Source of the DNA: Candidatus Methanosuratincola sp.
GTDB taxonomy: Archaea > Thermoproteota > Methanomethylicia > Methanomethylicales > Methanomethylicaceae
Assembly: GCA_029907755.1 (NCBI GenBank)
Contig: JARYLH010000040.1
Location: 1-11,267 of the forward strand
DNA: 11,267 nt
Direction of reading: 5' to 3'
In this document: positions 5,322 through 11,267 of the stretch, piece after piece
Layout of the letters: each line of letters starts with the position of its first letter
Numbering within the stretch: the first letter of the stretch is position 1
Translations under genes and position numbers: made by a program
Notes under the pieces: model-generated
Seen by the model: only the letters and a program-made list of their open reading frames with translations
Told to the model about the DNA's origin: nothing
The model's database searches: none

Positions 5322-7127
5322 TCACTTCTCCGCTAAAATATAATCCTCGTTGTTCAATGCATGGAAGAAGACTGGAACGTTCTGGGTATTGGTGGCTTTG
5401 AAGCTCGTCATCAGCCAGTCCCCGTTCTGGAAGAGCAGGGTCCTTTCCATGAATGCATCGTCAATCGCAAAGGTATCCGAAATGAGTTGCCTGTCGTACG
5501 GTCTGGGCATGGTGCTTACGAAATAGCTGTGTAGCTGCTGCAGAACGTTCGTGTTGAGGTGGGCTATCCTCTGGGTGCTTATCCAGCCATGTAGATGGTA
5601 CTTGCGTCCATGCCTGAGCAGCCGCTCGACCGCCAGGCTCGAGCATTCCGTCCCGTCCTCTTTCTTCTTTTCGTAAGGTATGAATTCTTGCGCCTCATCA
5701 AAAACAAAGACTACCCTGGGGTCCAGCGAAAAGCTCCTCTTTTTCGACCTGAAGACCTCGCTTATCAGGTCCGCGCAAAGGATCCGGGCAGCCTCCACCT
5801 CGGGGAGGTTGATGACGAACACCTTCGGTGCCCCTTCACGTGTGTCCATTATCTCAGAAGTCAGGTCGCGAATTGTGTAACCGTCCTTCGCCTCTTCTCC
5901 ACCCTCACCGATAACGACCTTCAGGTTGTGGAAGACCGTTTTTATCGCAGCATCGTCCCTGAGCTTTGCCTTCCCGATCAGCTGGTCTATCTCGCATAGC
6001 AGCGGCTCAGCTTCGGCTCCGATCCTGGACCCCTCGTCAATCCCATTCCTTTCGAGAAAGCCTTTGATCTTGGCCATCACTACTGGCACAATCACCTTCT
6101 GTGCTGAGGCACCGTACTTCTCCTCAAGCAGTCCTGAGAGGATCTCAAGTAGCCCGCCGTAGCTCCTGTAGGCATTCATCTTCAAAGTTTCCCTAGATGG
6201 TAGGGACAGCTTGAGCACCTTCTTGCCCTCGAATAGATCCCTGATGCGGACGATCAGCTCTTCCCTTCTTTCCGATAGCGATTCTGGGATCACATGCCTC
6301 CTGTAATACTCCTCCGCCGCCTCCATGGTGTCGATTTCAGAGATCTCCTCGGTGAAAAGGACCCTGCTCGGGGCACTACAGAGGAGGTCGAGTATGCTAA
6401 TCCCATACTCTGAAGAGACATCGAAAACAACCACCTTCATGTCTGGGCATGCCCTCACCGCCTTCCTCACCACCAGCGAGGTCAGGTTACTCTTTCCCGA
6501 CCCTGTGAATGCGAAGACCCCGACATGGTAATGGAGGAGCTTTTCGAGGTTGACAGTGAAAGGTATCTCGTCGTCGGCCACTCCCAATAGCTTTCCTACG
6601 GTATAGTCGCCTTCATCGCTGCCCCTCGGCGCGTAACATATGAATTTCTTGATCAACTCCTTGCTGAGCAGCGAAACCTTGGCTCCGGGGAGGGGGGCAA
6701 TATTCTTCCTTAGGAAAGCCGTCAATCCCCCTTCGACCTTCATGACATAGCCCGTTGGGGCTGCGACTATCTCGATCCATGTGCTCTTGGACCCCTTCTG
6801 CCACTCTGCGTCGATGAGGCTCATGAACTCCTTCCTTATCATGCTCGGCTGGCTCCTGTCGAGCGTGAGCATGCTGTAGTGCATCGGGTAGAGGTCTGCG
6901 ATCTCGTATATCGAAAACGAGTCGTTGGTGCCGACGCCCATTATGTTGGGTATTGCGATCAGCCTGCCCGCCTCAACTTTTCTCATGACTTCCGGATCAT
7001 ATTCGGCCTCTATCCTAGCGGTCCGGAAGGTTATCGTCGCCTTCCCGTCTGAGGTCGTTCTTGTGGCCGAATGTATCTCACGGAGCCTTGCAACAAATTC
7101 GCCGCCCAAGTCATCGAAGAAATCCAT
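5322..7127 (-). CDS. herA: HerA DNA helicase/translocase (HerA-FtsK ATPase)
   Basis: A hexameric DNA-pumping ATPase that works with NurA in resection of double-strand breaks in archaea. The N-terminal 90 residues resemble the HAS-barrel that contacts NurA (AGRLIAIPNIMG, YEIADLYPMHYSML). Walker A is FTGSGKSN at 207-214 (K212). Walker B is VVFVFDEAQEFIP at 472-484 (D477, E478). LLRHGRKYHLHGWISTQR (503-520) carries the conserved arginines expected to reach the neighbouring subunit, followed by NVLQQLHSYFVS. At 601 residues it is longer than many archaeal HerA proteins (around 500); the Walker A to B distance of about 265 residues includes a helical, charged stretch (about 280-430). ATG at 7127 follows AGGAGGGG at 7137-7144. 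It starts 5 bases after the nurA stop, so the two are surely one operon. Confidence 0.93.
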   Translation of the reverse strand: MDFFDDLGGEFVARLREIHSATRTTSDGKATITFRTARIEAEYDPEVMRKVEAGRLIAIPNIMGVGTNDSFSIYEIADLYPMHYSMLTLDRSQPSMIRKEFMSLIDAEWQKGSKSTWIEIVAAPTGYVMKVEGGLTAFLRKNIAPLPGAKVSLLSKELIKKFICYAPRGSDEGDYTVGKLLGVADDEIPFTVNLEKLLHYHVGVFAFTGSGKSNLTSLVVRKAVRACPDMKVVVFDVSSEYGISILDLLCSAPSRVLFTEEISEIDTMEAAEEYYRRHVIPESLSERREELIVRIRDLFEGKKVLKLSLPSRETLKMNAYRSYGGLLEILSGLLEEKYGASAQKVIVPVVMAKIKGFLERNGIDEGSRIGAEAEPLLCEIDQLIGKAKLRDDAAIKTVFHNLKVVIGEGGEEAKDGYTIRDLTSEIMDTREGAPKVFVINLPEVEAARILCADLISEVFRSKKRSFSLDPRVVFVFDEAQEFIPYEKKKEDGTECSSLAVERLLRHGRKYHLHGWISTQRIAHLNTNVLQQLHSYFVSTMPRPYDRQLISDTFAIDDAFMERTLLFQNGDWLMTSFKATNTQNVPVFFHALNNEDYILAEK

Positions 7128-7132
7128 GCTGA

Positions 7133-8941
7133 TCAGCCCCTCCTAATCGCTTCGATTTCAGATCTGAAGTCTCTGAACTTTGTGTTGAATAAGATTTGCT
7201 GATCTAGCCTGCTCTTGGCGAGTTCGTATGCGACGGTCGCAAGGTAGGTCTCTCTGGCACCCTCCAGCACAAGCTTAGCCTTCTTGTCCGCCAGAAAAAG
7301 GGGGAAGTTGTAGCCCAGCGCCTCCGGTATGACCTCGCCTGCCATCGAAGAGAGCACTGCCATGACCAAGTCCGCCACTGGGCTACCCTCGCCGCACTCC
7401 AATACGGGCTCAATTGTCTCCACCCCTTCCCCGTCATCGTGCATTAGTGTAGGCCCCCTTTGGCTGTCGAGGCCCGGGTAACAGGGCCTGTCATACGCAA
7501 AGACGTGGCTCCTAATGGCCTGGTCATTATCGCTGTGCCAGAGCTGAACATATGCCTTGATGAAGGTCCTCTCATTGGATATCACATTCTTGTGCGCGCC
7601 CCTGACCTTCACACCCTGAGCTGAAGCCGGTACCTCACCAACAGGCACGACTGTCCTGAAGCAAGAATCATACTCGATCGTCCTCCATGGGGCATTCAGC
7701 CTAGTGGCTTCTACCACGCTGTAATTTTGGAGGACTGCCTTGTCGCTGTTGAAATCGGGAATGCTACACATGGATCCAGTTTTTCCGGTCGCGGATAGCA
7801 CTTTTGAAACTGAGTGGGCAAGTTCATAAGCCATCGTGTCCTTGATGAGCCCCACCAATAATACGCCATCGCCCCATGCAAGCCTGAGGAGTCTTTGGAT
7901 AATGAAGAGGCTGACAAGATCGAGGTCGTCTGAACGAATCCATCGCTCTCCCCCTCCGACCTTCATGATCACCGGGTGCTCCCCTGGAGGGGTCTCGAAG
8001 ATGTGTTCTGCCACTTTCTTGGCAGCAAAGGATACCCTCTCCCAGTAAGCAGCCGCCCGTGGCTTGATCCTGCAGCTTTCGCCGGGCTCCAGCAACCCGT
8101 ATTCATTACGTAATCTCTGCAGCTTCCTCCTTATCCTCTCCGCCCTTTCCCCGCCTTTCGATAGCGCGCTGATGAGTTCTTCCTCAGAGATTTCCTTCCC
8201 AGCGCTGATCAGGTGCTCTACAATCGCGTACCTGATGAACTGGCTCCTGGGCGGGGGCAGCGACAGCTCCTTATTAGGGGTGAGCATCCTAGCCAGATCC
8301 AAGTCAGACCCGGAAACGGTTCCGAAAGGCGTGTCAATCCCTTCCATGACTGAATGCCCGCTCTCAAGCCATTCCCGCGCACTCCACACCAGATGCCCGA
8401 AGTCGCCAGCTAGAGTCCTGTCAAGCAGCGCAACCTTGACATTCGGGTCACTCTCGAGCACTTTCATTGCAAGGTAGTACTCTGAAAGGCGCATCAGCGA
8501 GCTTGGGAGGCGCATCGGGTCTATTTCAGCTCCCCCCTCGGTCAACTTCCCAGCCACCAGGGACTCTTCCTCCTCGTATATCGGTATTGCGGAGGAGGCG
8601 CTCGCCGAAGCCGTCTCTTCGTTGAGTTCGGTCATCCTGCATCCCGACCGATCGAAAAGGAGTCTCCCTTGGTAGGCGTAGGCTCCCGCATAGAAGATTA
8701 TCATGTCGAGCTGCCTGTCCTGGGTCATTGTTCCATCTACCGCTACGAACTCCGCTTCGCTTTGACCGAAAAGCGATCTTGCTGCAAAGAGAGCCTTGTC
8801 TGCGCTGTAGCCCTCTCTTATCAGGCTTCTTATTGTCCCCGAGGAGCGCCTCAACAAATCTATCTTTTCCCCGAACTTGCCGACGAGCTTCTGCGTGGAA
8901 CTCCTGACCGATCCAACTATCCTTTCATGTTCCGAAGACAT
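7133..8941 (-). CDS. nurA: NurA-family nuclease, unusually large, with insertion
   Basis: A RNase H-fold nuclease that pairs with HerA to trim DNA ends. The call rests on FVAVDGTMTQD (65-75, metal ligand D69), SEYYLAMKVLE (153-163, likely E154), VALLDRTLAGD (170-180, D174), LLVGLIKDTMAYEL (361-374), GYNFPLFLADKKAKLV (543-558), and on the adjacent herA. At 602 residues it greatly exceeds the 330-450 usual for NurA. Most of the excess lies between D174 and Y544; residues 235-300 look like a winged-helix domain (three helices, then LLEPGESCRIKP). The tyrosine of the final motif is present (Y544), but eight residues on, where Sulfolobus NurA has a catalytic His, there is D552. ATG at 8941 follows AGGAGC at 8951-8956. 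The gene leads the nurA-herA operon. Confidence 0.85.
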   Translation of the reverse strand: MSSEHERIVGSVRSSTQKLVGKFGEKIDLLRRSSGTIRSLIREGYSADKALFAARSLFGQSEAEFVAVDGTMTQDRQLDMIIFYAGAYAYQGRLLFDRSGCRMTELNEETASASASSAIPIYEEEESLVAGKLTEGGAEIDPMRLPSSLMRLSEYYLAMKVLESDPNVKVALLDRTLAGDFGHLVWSAREWLESGHSVMEGIDTPFGTVSGSDLDLARMLTPNKELSLPPPRSQFIRYAIVEHLISAGKEISEEELISALSKGGERAERIRRKLQRLRNEYGLLEPGESCRIKPRAAAYWERVSFAAKKVAEHIFETPPGEHPVIMKVGGGERWIRSDDLDLVSLFIIQRLLRLAWGDGVLLVGLIKDTMAYELAHSVSKVLSATGKTGSMCSIPDFNSDKAVLQNYSVVEATRLNAPWRTIEYDSCFRTVVPVGEVPASAQGVKVRGAHKNVISNERTFIKAYVQLWHSDNDQAIRSHVFAYDRPCYPGLDSQRGPTLMHDDGEGVETIEPVLECGEGSPVADLVMAVLSSMAGEVIPEALGYNFPLFLADKKAKLVLEGARETYLATVAYELAKSRLDQQILFNTKFRDFRSEIEAIRRG

Positions 8942-8974
8942 CTGCGTAGAGCTCCTGTTCCTCTACTGCTCAAG

Positions 8975-8987
8975 GAAATATTTAATC
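8975..8987 (-). promoter_or_regulatory. TATA-like promoter element of the nurA-herA operon
   Basis: On the minus strand this reads GATTAAATATTTC. Its centre is 40 bases before the nurA ATG, placing transcription start near 8955 and leaving a short leader that still includes the AGGAGC site. The same 13 bases recur ahead of the membrane-protein gene at 11108-11120, which supports its being a promoter element. Confidence 0.6.
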
Positions 8988-9027
8988 GAATCAGGTCGGC
9001 TAAAGCCTCCAACACTACGTGAAAACT

Positions 9028-9037
9028 GATAAAAAGA
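9028..9037 (+). promoter_or_regulatory. TATA-like promoter element of the ProC-like/nfo pair
   Basis: TGATAAAAAG on the plus strand lies 32-41 bases ahead of the ATG at 9069, a distance that would put the transcript start close to the GAGGAG ribosome-binding site (9057-9062). It is weaker than the nurA element but is the only AT-rich candidate in this stretch. Confidence 0.4.
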
Positions 9038-9068
9038 CTGGTGCTGATTGAGAAATGAGGAGTCGACA

Positions 9069-9722
9069 ATGGAACAGGTGCTTCTGATAGGGGGCAATGA
9101 TTCGGGAATACCTTTCAGGAGGCTTCCCTACGGGGGGTATCCGCTAATTTCGTGCAACCCCGATCGCCTTCCTGAGAACCTACATGAACTGGCAAAGATC
9201 TGTGATTTGGTGATTGTTTGTGCGGATCAAAGGGCGGGTAGAGTGATAGCTGACGAGATCTGGCACCTTCTGAGGAGAAAGATCGTGATATCGACCACGC
9301 CAGGTTTCAACCTCTCGACGCTGCGCGACCTCTACCCCCTTTCAAAAGTGTGCAGGTGCGAGTTGGTGCTGGACGGAGATGTCGACAAATGCCTGGCGGT
9401 GGTCTCATTCGGGGACTCATTTTCAGAATCAGATATCGCCTCAATGAAAAGGATCTTCTCAAGCATTGGAGAGGTGCTCATGATCAATGAGCCGCTCTTC
9501 CAAGAAGTCAGTAGAGTGGTCAGCGAGGGTCTTACGTCCCTCTCCGATTTAGTGAAGAGGCTTGGTCCTGACGATTTCCAAGAATACCTCCTAGGCTGGG
9601 TCATGTACTGCCTGGGCCAAATGATCCTCAAGGGGAATCCGATCGAGTCGTGCCCGAATCTGCGCGGGGGCACGGGAGGGCTCGGAGACCTGGCGCCTCC
9701 AGCTGCTGGATCCAAACCCTAA
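9069..9722 (+). CDS. Divergent, shortened ProC-like (pyrroline-5-carboxylate reductase-like) protein
   Basis: A 217-residue protein whose pattern follows ProC/coenzyme F420 reductase-type Rossmann proteins. It has CDLVIVCADQRAGRVIADEI (45-64) as the late Rossmann strand, KIVISTTPGFNLSTL (71-85) like the ProC SxxxG strand, IFSSIGEVLMINEPLFQEVSRV (129-150) like the dimerisation-domain start, and GGTGGLGDL (200-208) like the terminal GGTT signature. Unlike ProC (about 270 residues), the distance from the N-terminal strand to CDLVIVC is about 25 residues too short. The glycine loop reads LLIGGNDSG rather than GxGxxG, and the GSGPAY motif is absent, so NADP binding and proline synthesis are doubtful. 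The start is ATG at 9069 behind GAGGAG, not the TTG seven codons upstream. It probably shares a transcript with nfo, 36 bases downstream. Confidence 0.55.
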   Translation: MEQVLLIGGNDSGIPFRRLPYGGYPLISCNPDRLPENLHELAKICDLVIVCADQRAGRVIADEIWHLLRRKIVISTTPGFNLSTLRDLYPLSKVCRCELVLDGDVDKCLAVVSFGDSFSESDIASMKRIFSSIGEVLMINEPLFQEVSRVVSEGLTSLSDLVKRLGPDDFQEYLLGWVMYCLGQMILKGNPIESCPNLRGGTGGLGDLAPPAAGSKP

Positions 9723-9758
9723 GGTTAAGGGGCTAATTGGAGTCGGGGAGGGGGAATT

Positions 9759-10613
9759 GTGGTGGGAATTCGCGCCGGCGTGCATGTCTCGATAGCCGGG
9801 TCTATAGCGCTCTCTGTCGACCGGGCGGCTGATGCCGGATGTGACACATTCCAGATCTTCACCAGGAACCCGAGAGGGTGGGCATTCTCGGATATACCTG
9901 AAGAGGTCAGGATCTCTTTCGTAAGCAAAGTAAGGGCTTCAAGACTCTCTCCAGTCGTTGCCCACATGCCATACCTCCCAAATTTGGCATCCCCATCGAG
10001 GGAGATCTACGAAAGATCGCTGAGGACCCTTGAGGCAGAGATCGATCGCTGCGACAGGCTCGAGATACCCTATTTGGTGACGCATCTCGGGAGCCATATG
10101 TCCAGCGGAGAAGAAAGCGGTCGGAAGAGGATAGTAGAAGCCCTCGACGCCGTCTTAAGGAAAGGTTGCAGGTGCATGATCCTCCTCGAGAACACCGCAG
10201 GCCAGAGGAACAGCCTTGGCAATAGATTCGAGGACATCTGCGCAATCATCGACAAGACGAGCTCGCCGGACAAAGTGGGGGTTTGCCTCGACACCTGCCA
10301 TGCCTTTGCAGCAGGTTACGATGTGCGGCTCAACTTCAGCTCAGTGCTGGACGAGCTCGACAGCGCAATCGGTTTAGAAAAGCTCAAGGTCATGCATATG
10401 AACGACTCCGTTGGCGACCTGGGATCGCACTTGGACCGACACGAGCACATAGGGCTTGGTAAGATCGGGGAGTCAGGTTTCGTCAACATACTCTCGGACA
10501 AGAGGGTGTGGGAGCTCCCGCTAATAATGGAGACTCCGGTGGATCAAAGGCGCGACGACAGGGGGAACATAAAGAAATTGAGGGAATTGGCCGCCCTCGT
10601 TCAGATAACTTAA
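9759..10613 (+). CDS. nfo: Endonuclease IV (AP endonuclease)
   Basis: A TIM-barrel AP endonuclease that cuts DNA 5' of abasic sites in base excision repair. All nine zinc ligands known from the Escherichia coli enzyme can be placed: H69 (VAHMPY), H109 (THLGSH), E144 (LLENTAGQ), D178 and H181 (CLDTCHAF), H213 (VMHMNDS), D226 and H228 (LDRHEHIGLG) and E258 (IMETP). The N-terminal GVHVSIAGS is also typical, and 284 residues is full length. The start is GTG at 9759, with GTG at 9762 equally possible, after a G-rich site at 9745-9754. It probably shares a transcript with the ProC-like gene and lies near nurA-herA, so this side of the window is a DNA-repair neighbourhood. The stop is 12 bases from the end of the opposing membrane-protein gene. 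Confidence 0.95.
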   Translation: MVGIRAGVHVSIAGSIALSVDRAADAGCDTFQIFTRNPRGWAFSDIPEEVRISFVSKVRASRLSPVVAHMPYLPNLASPSREIYERSLRTLEAEIDRCDRLEIPYLVTHLGSHMSSGEESGRKRIVEALDAVLRKGCRCMILLENTAGQRNSLGNRFEDICAIIDKTSSPDKVGVCLDTCHAFAAGYDVRLNFSSVLDELDSAIGLEKLKVMHMNDSVGDLGSHLDRHEHIGLGKIGESGFVNILSDKRVWELPLIMETPVDQRRDDRGNIKKLRELAALVQIT

Positions 10614-10625
10614 AGCTTATCCGGC

Positions 10626-11093
10626 CTATGATCTGGACGCGCGCCTGGCCAACAAAAGGCCGATCCCGCTAGACAGGACGCTAACCCCTGCAATTATTAT
10701 GAAGTAGCTATAGACCGCCTGGAATTCCAGGTTTTGCCTTAAGAGCTGGTCTGCCAAGAGTGCTATTCCTGCCCAGAATATTACCCCTGAGAATGTGTCT
10801 GCCTTCCTCCTTACAGAGTCACGAATTGCGTAACGTGCAAGCAGAATGAGTGCGTTGGTTACCGCCATCGCAATTCCAAGCCAAAGCAAGAAGCTATACA
10901 CTTCGGGGTGAGGGCCCCTCACTACAGGGAGGTAAATGCCTTGTGATATCTCGAGCAGTTCGAAATCCATTATGAATTCTCTGAACTTTTCAACCAAGTT
11001 CGGGGTAAAAGCGAAAAATGATCCAACCACCACTAGGAACGCGCCGAAGTTTACTAATCCCAGGAAGTCCCTGTCGCCTCTTGAAGAGCTCAT
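10626..11093 (-). CDS. Four-helix integral membrane protein of unknown function
   Basis: A 155-residue protein with four predicted membrane segments: about 11-30 (LGLVNFGAFLVVVGSFFAF), 66-88 (from YSFLLWLGIAMAV), 101-118 (FSGVIFWAGIALLADQLL) and 126-149 (from VYSYFIIIAGVSVL). The loop between segments 2 and 3 is basic (RDSVRRKADT), which by the positive-inside rule is probably cytoplasmic, as are both termini (SSSRGDRD and ARRASRS). The 35-residue loop after helix 1 (about 31-65) is probably outside. No catalytic motif is seen and I do not recognise a family. ATG at 11093 has no ribosome-binding site. A TATA element 15-27 bases upstream would make the message leaderless. Confidence 0.7.
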   Translation of the reverse strand: MSSSRGDRDFLGLVNFGAFLVVVGSFFAFTPNLVEKFREFIMDFELLEISQGIYLPVVRGPHPEVYSFLLWLGIAMAVTNALILLARYAIRDSVRRKADTFSGVIFWAGIALLADQLLRQNLEFQAVYSYFIIIAGVSVLSSGIGLLLARRASRS

Positions 11094-11107
11094 TTTTTGA
11101 ACCCCTT

Positions 11108-11120
11108 GAAATATTTAATC
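11108..11120 (-). promoter_or_regulatory. TATA-like promoter element giving a probable leaderless mRNA
   Basis: The minus strand reads GATTAAATATTTC, identical over 13 bases to the nurA element. Its centre is 21 bases upstream of the A of the ATG at 11093, so transcription should begin at or next to the start codon. The absence of a Shine-Dalgarno sequence (CAAGGGGTTCAAAAA before the ATG) agrees with leaderless translation. Confidence 0.6.
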
Positions 11121-11168
11121 AGCCTTACTAATAAATCTGGTAAATCACAGTTAAAAAAATAGGAAAAT

Positions 11169-11201
11169 TTATCTGACTATAAATGTTATCTCTTATAGAA
11201 T
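11169..11201 (+). repeat. Imperfect direct repeat with TATA boxes before the zinc-ribbon gene
   Basis: TTATCTGACTATAAAT (11169-11184) is followed 17 bases on by TTATCTCTTATAGAAT (11186-11201). Each copy carries a TATA-like core. They could be two overlapping promoters or a repeated binding site for the gene starting at 11228; the rest of 11094-11227 is AT-rich without other visible content. Confidence 0.3.
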
Positions 11202-11227
11202 AACTTGCTTTTTTGGAGCTGTTTTTC

Positions 11228-11267
11228 TTGTCGTCGTCATCCGAAAAATTCTGCAGGCATTGCGGTG
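11228..11267 (+). CDS. Zinc-ribbon protein, N-terminal fragment (cut by window edge)
   Basis: Only the first 13 codons are present: MSSSSEKFCRHCG, from a TTG at 11228. The C-x2-C knuckle (FCRHCG) at the very N-terminus is typical of archaeal zinc-ribbon-domain proteins, in which such a ribbon often precedes a membrane or other domain. A GGAG site at 11215-11218 lies 9 bases upstream, and TATA-like sequences at 11177-11184 and 11192-11200 precede it. What follows the ribbon lies outside the window, so no function can be given. It is divergent from the four-helix membrane protein. Confidence 0.5.
   Translation, partial: MSSSSEKFCRHCG

Noticed and set aside
8064..8477. A 137-codon plus-strand open frame inside nurA
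   Set aside because: The translation is Ser/Leu-rich and lies entirely opposite a conserved gene; no ribosome-binding site or motif supports it.
5322..8941. A HerA/NurA-type defence system against phage
   Set aside because: Bacterial HerA-based defence pairs HerA with Sir2 or DUF4297-type effectors. Here it is paired with NurA and near nfo, which fits ordinary archaeal end resection.
9048..9068. An upstream TTG start for the ProC-like gene adding seven residues
   Set aside because: The ATG at 9069 has GAGGAG at ideal spacing, and the added residues overlap that site.
11208..11227. T-rich runs (TTTTTT and TTTTT) as a transcription terminator
   Set aside because: They lie between candidate promoters and the TTG of the zinc-ribbon gene, with GGAG between them, and no plus-strand gene ends nearby; they read better as part of the leader.

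Overview
The window looks archaeal, at roughly 54% GC. The evidence is a HerA-NurA pair, a TrmB-family regulator, AT-rich TATA-like elements about 20-35 bases ahead of several start codons, frequent GTG/TTG starts, and a lipoate ligase split into two genes. The DUF6125-like and SagB-like genes suggest a member of the TACK/Thermoproteota lineages (Bathyarchaeia or Methanomethylicia-like), but that placement is an inference. The region is dense with genes. The largest gaps are about 130 bases (11094-11227 and 8942-9068), and I found no tRNA, rRNA, CRISPR array or insertion sequence.

Layout, left to right. The 3' end of a membrane-protein gene (3-272, +) is followed by an overlapping pair (+): a DUF6125-like protein and a SagB/ThcOx-type nitroreductase. 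The nitroreductase meets, tail to tail, a minus-strand cluster read from 5228 down to 1586. That cluster encodes a TrmB-like regulator, a radical SAM protein with a C-terminal Cys cluster, the lipoate ligase catalytic domain (LplA), the ligase C-terminal domain (LplB), and a second radical SAM protein. Upstream of it, also on the minus strand, are nurA and herA (8941 down to 5322). Divergent from nurA are a degraded ProC-like protein and endonuclease IV (+). The right end holds a four-helix membrane protein (-) and the first 13 codons of a zinc-ribbon protein (+).

How the genes fit together. The minus-strand cluster is best read as the archaeal lipoyl-assembly system: the split ligase puts octanoate or lipoate on acceptor proteins, and two LipS1/LipS2-type radical SAM enzymes add the two sulfur atoms. 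It appears to be led by its own regulator, and a near-perfect palindrome sits just upstream of that regulator. No lipoylated acceptor (E2 or GcvH) is in the window. NurA, HerA and endonuclease IV form a DNA-repair neighbourhood. This NurA is far larger than usual and has Asp where a catalytic His is expected. The DUF6125-SagB pair is the least understood part.
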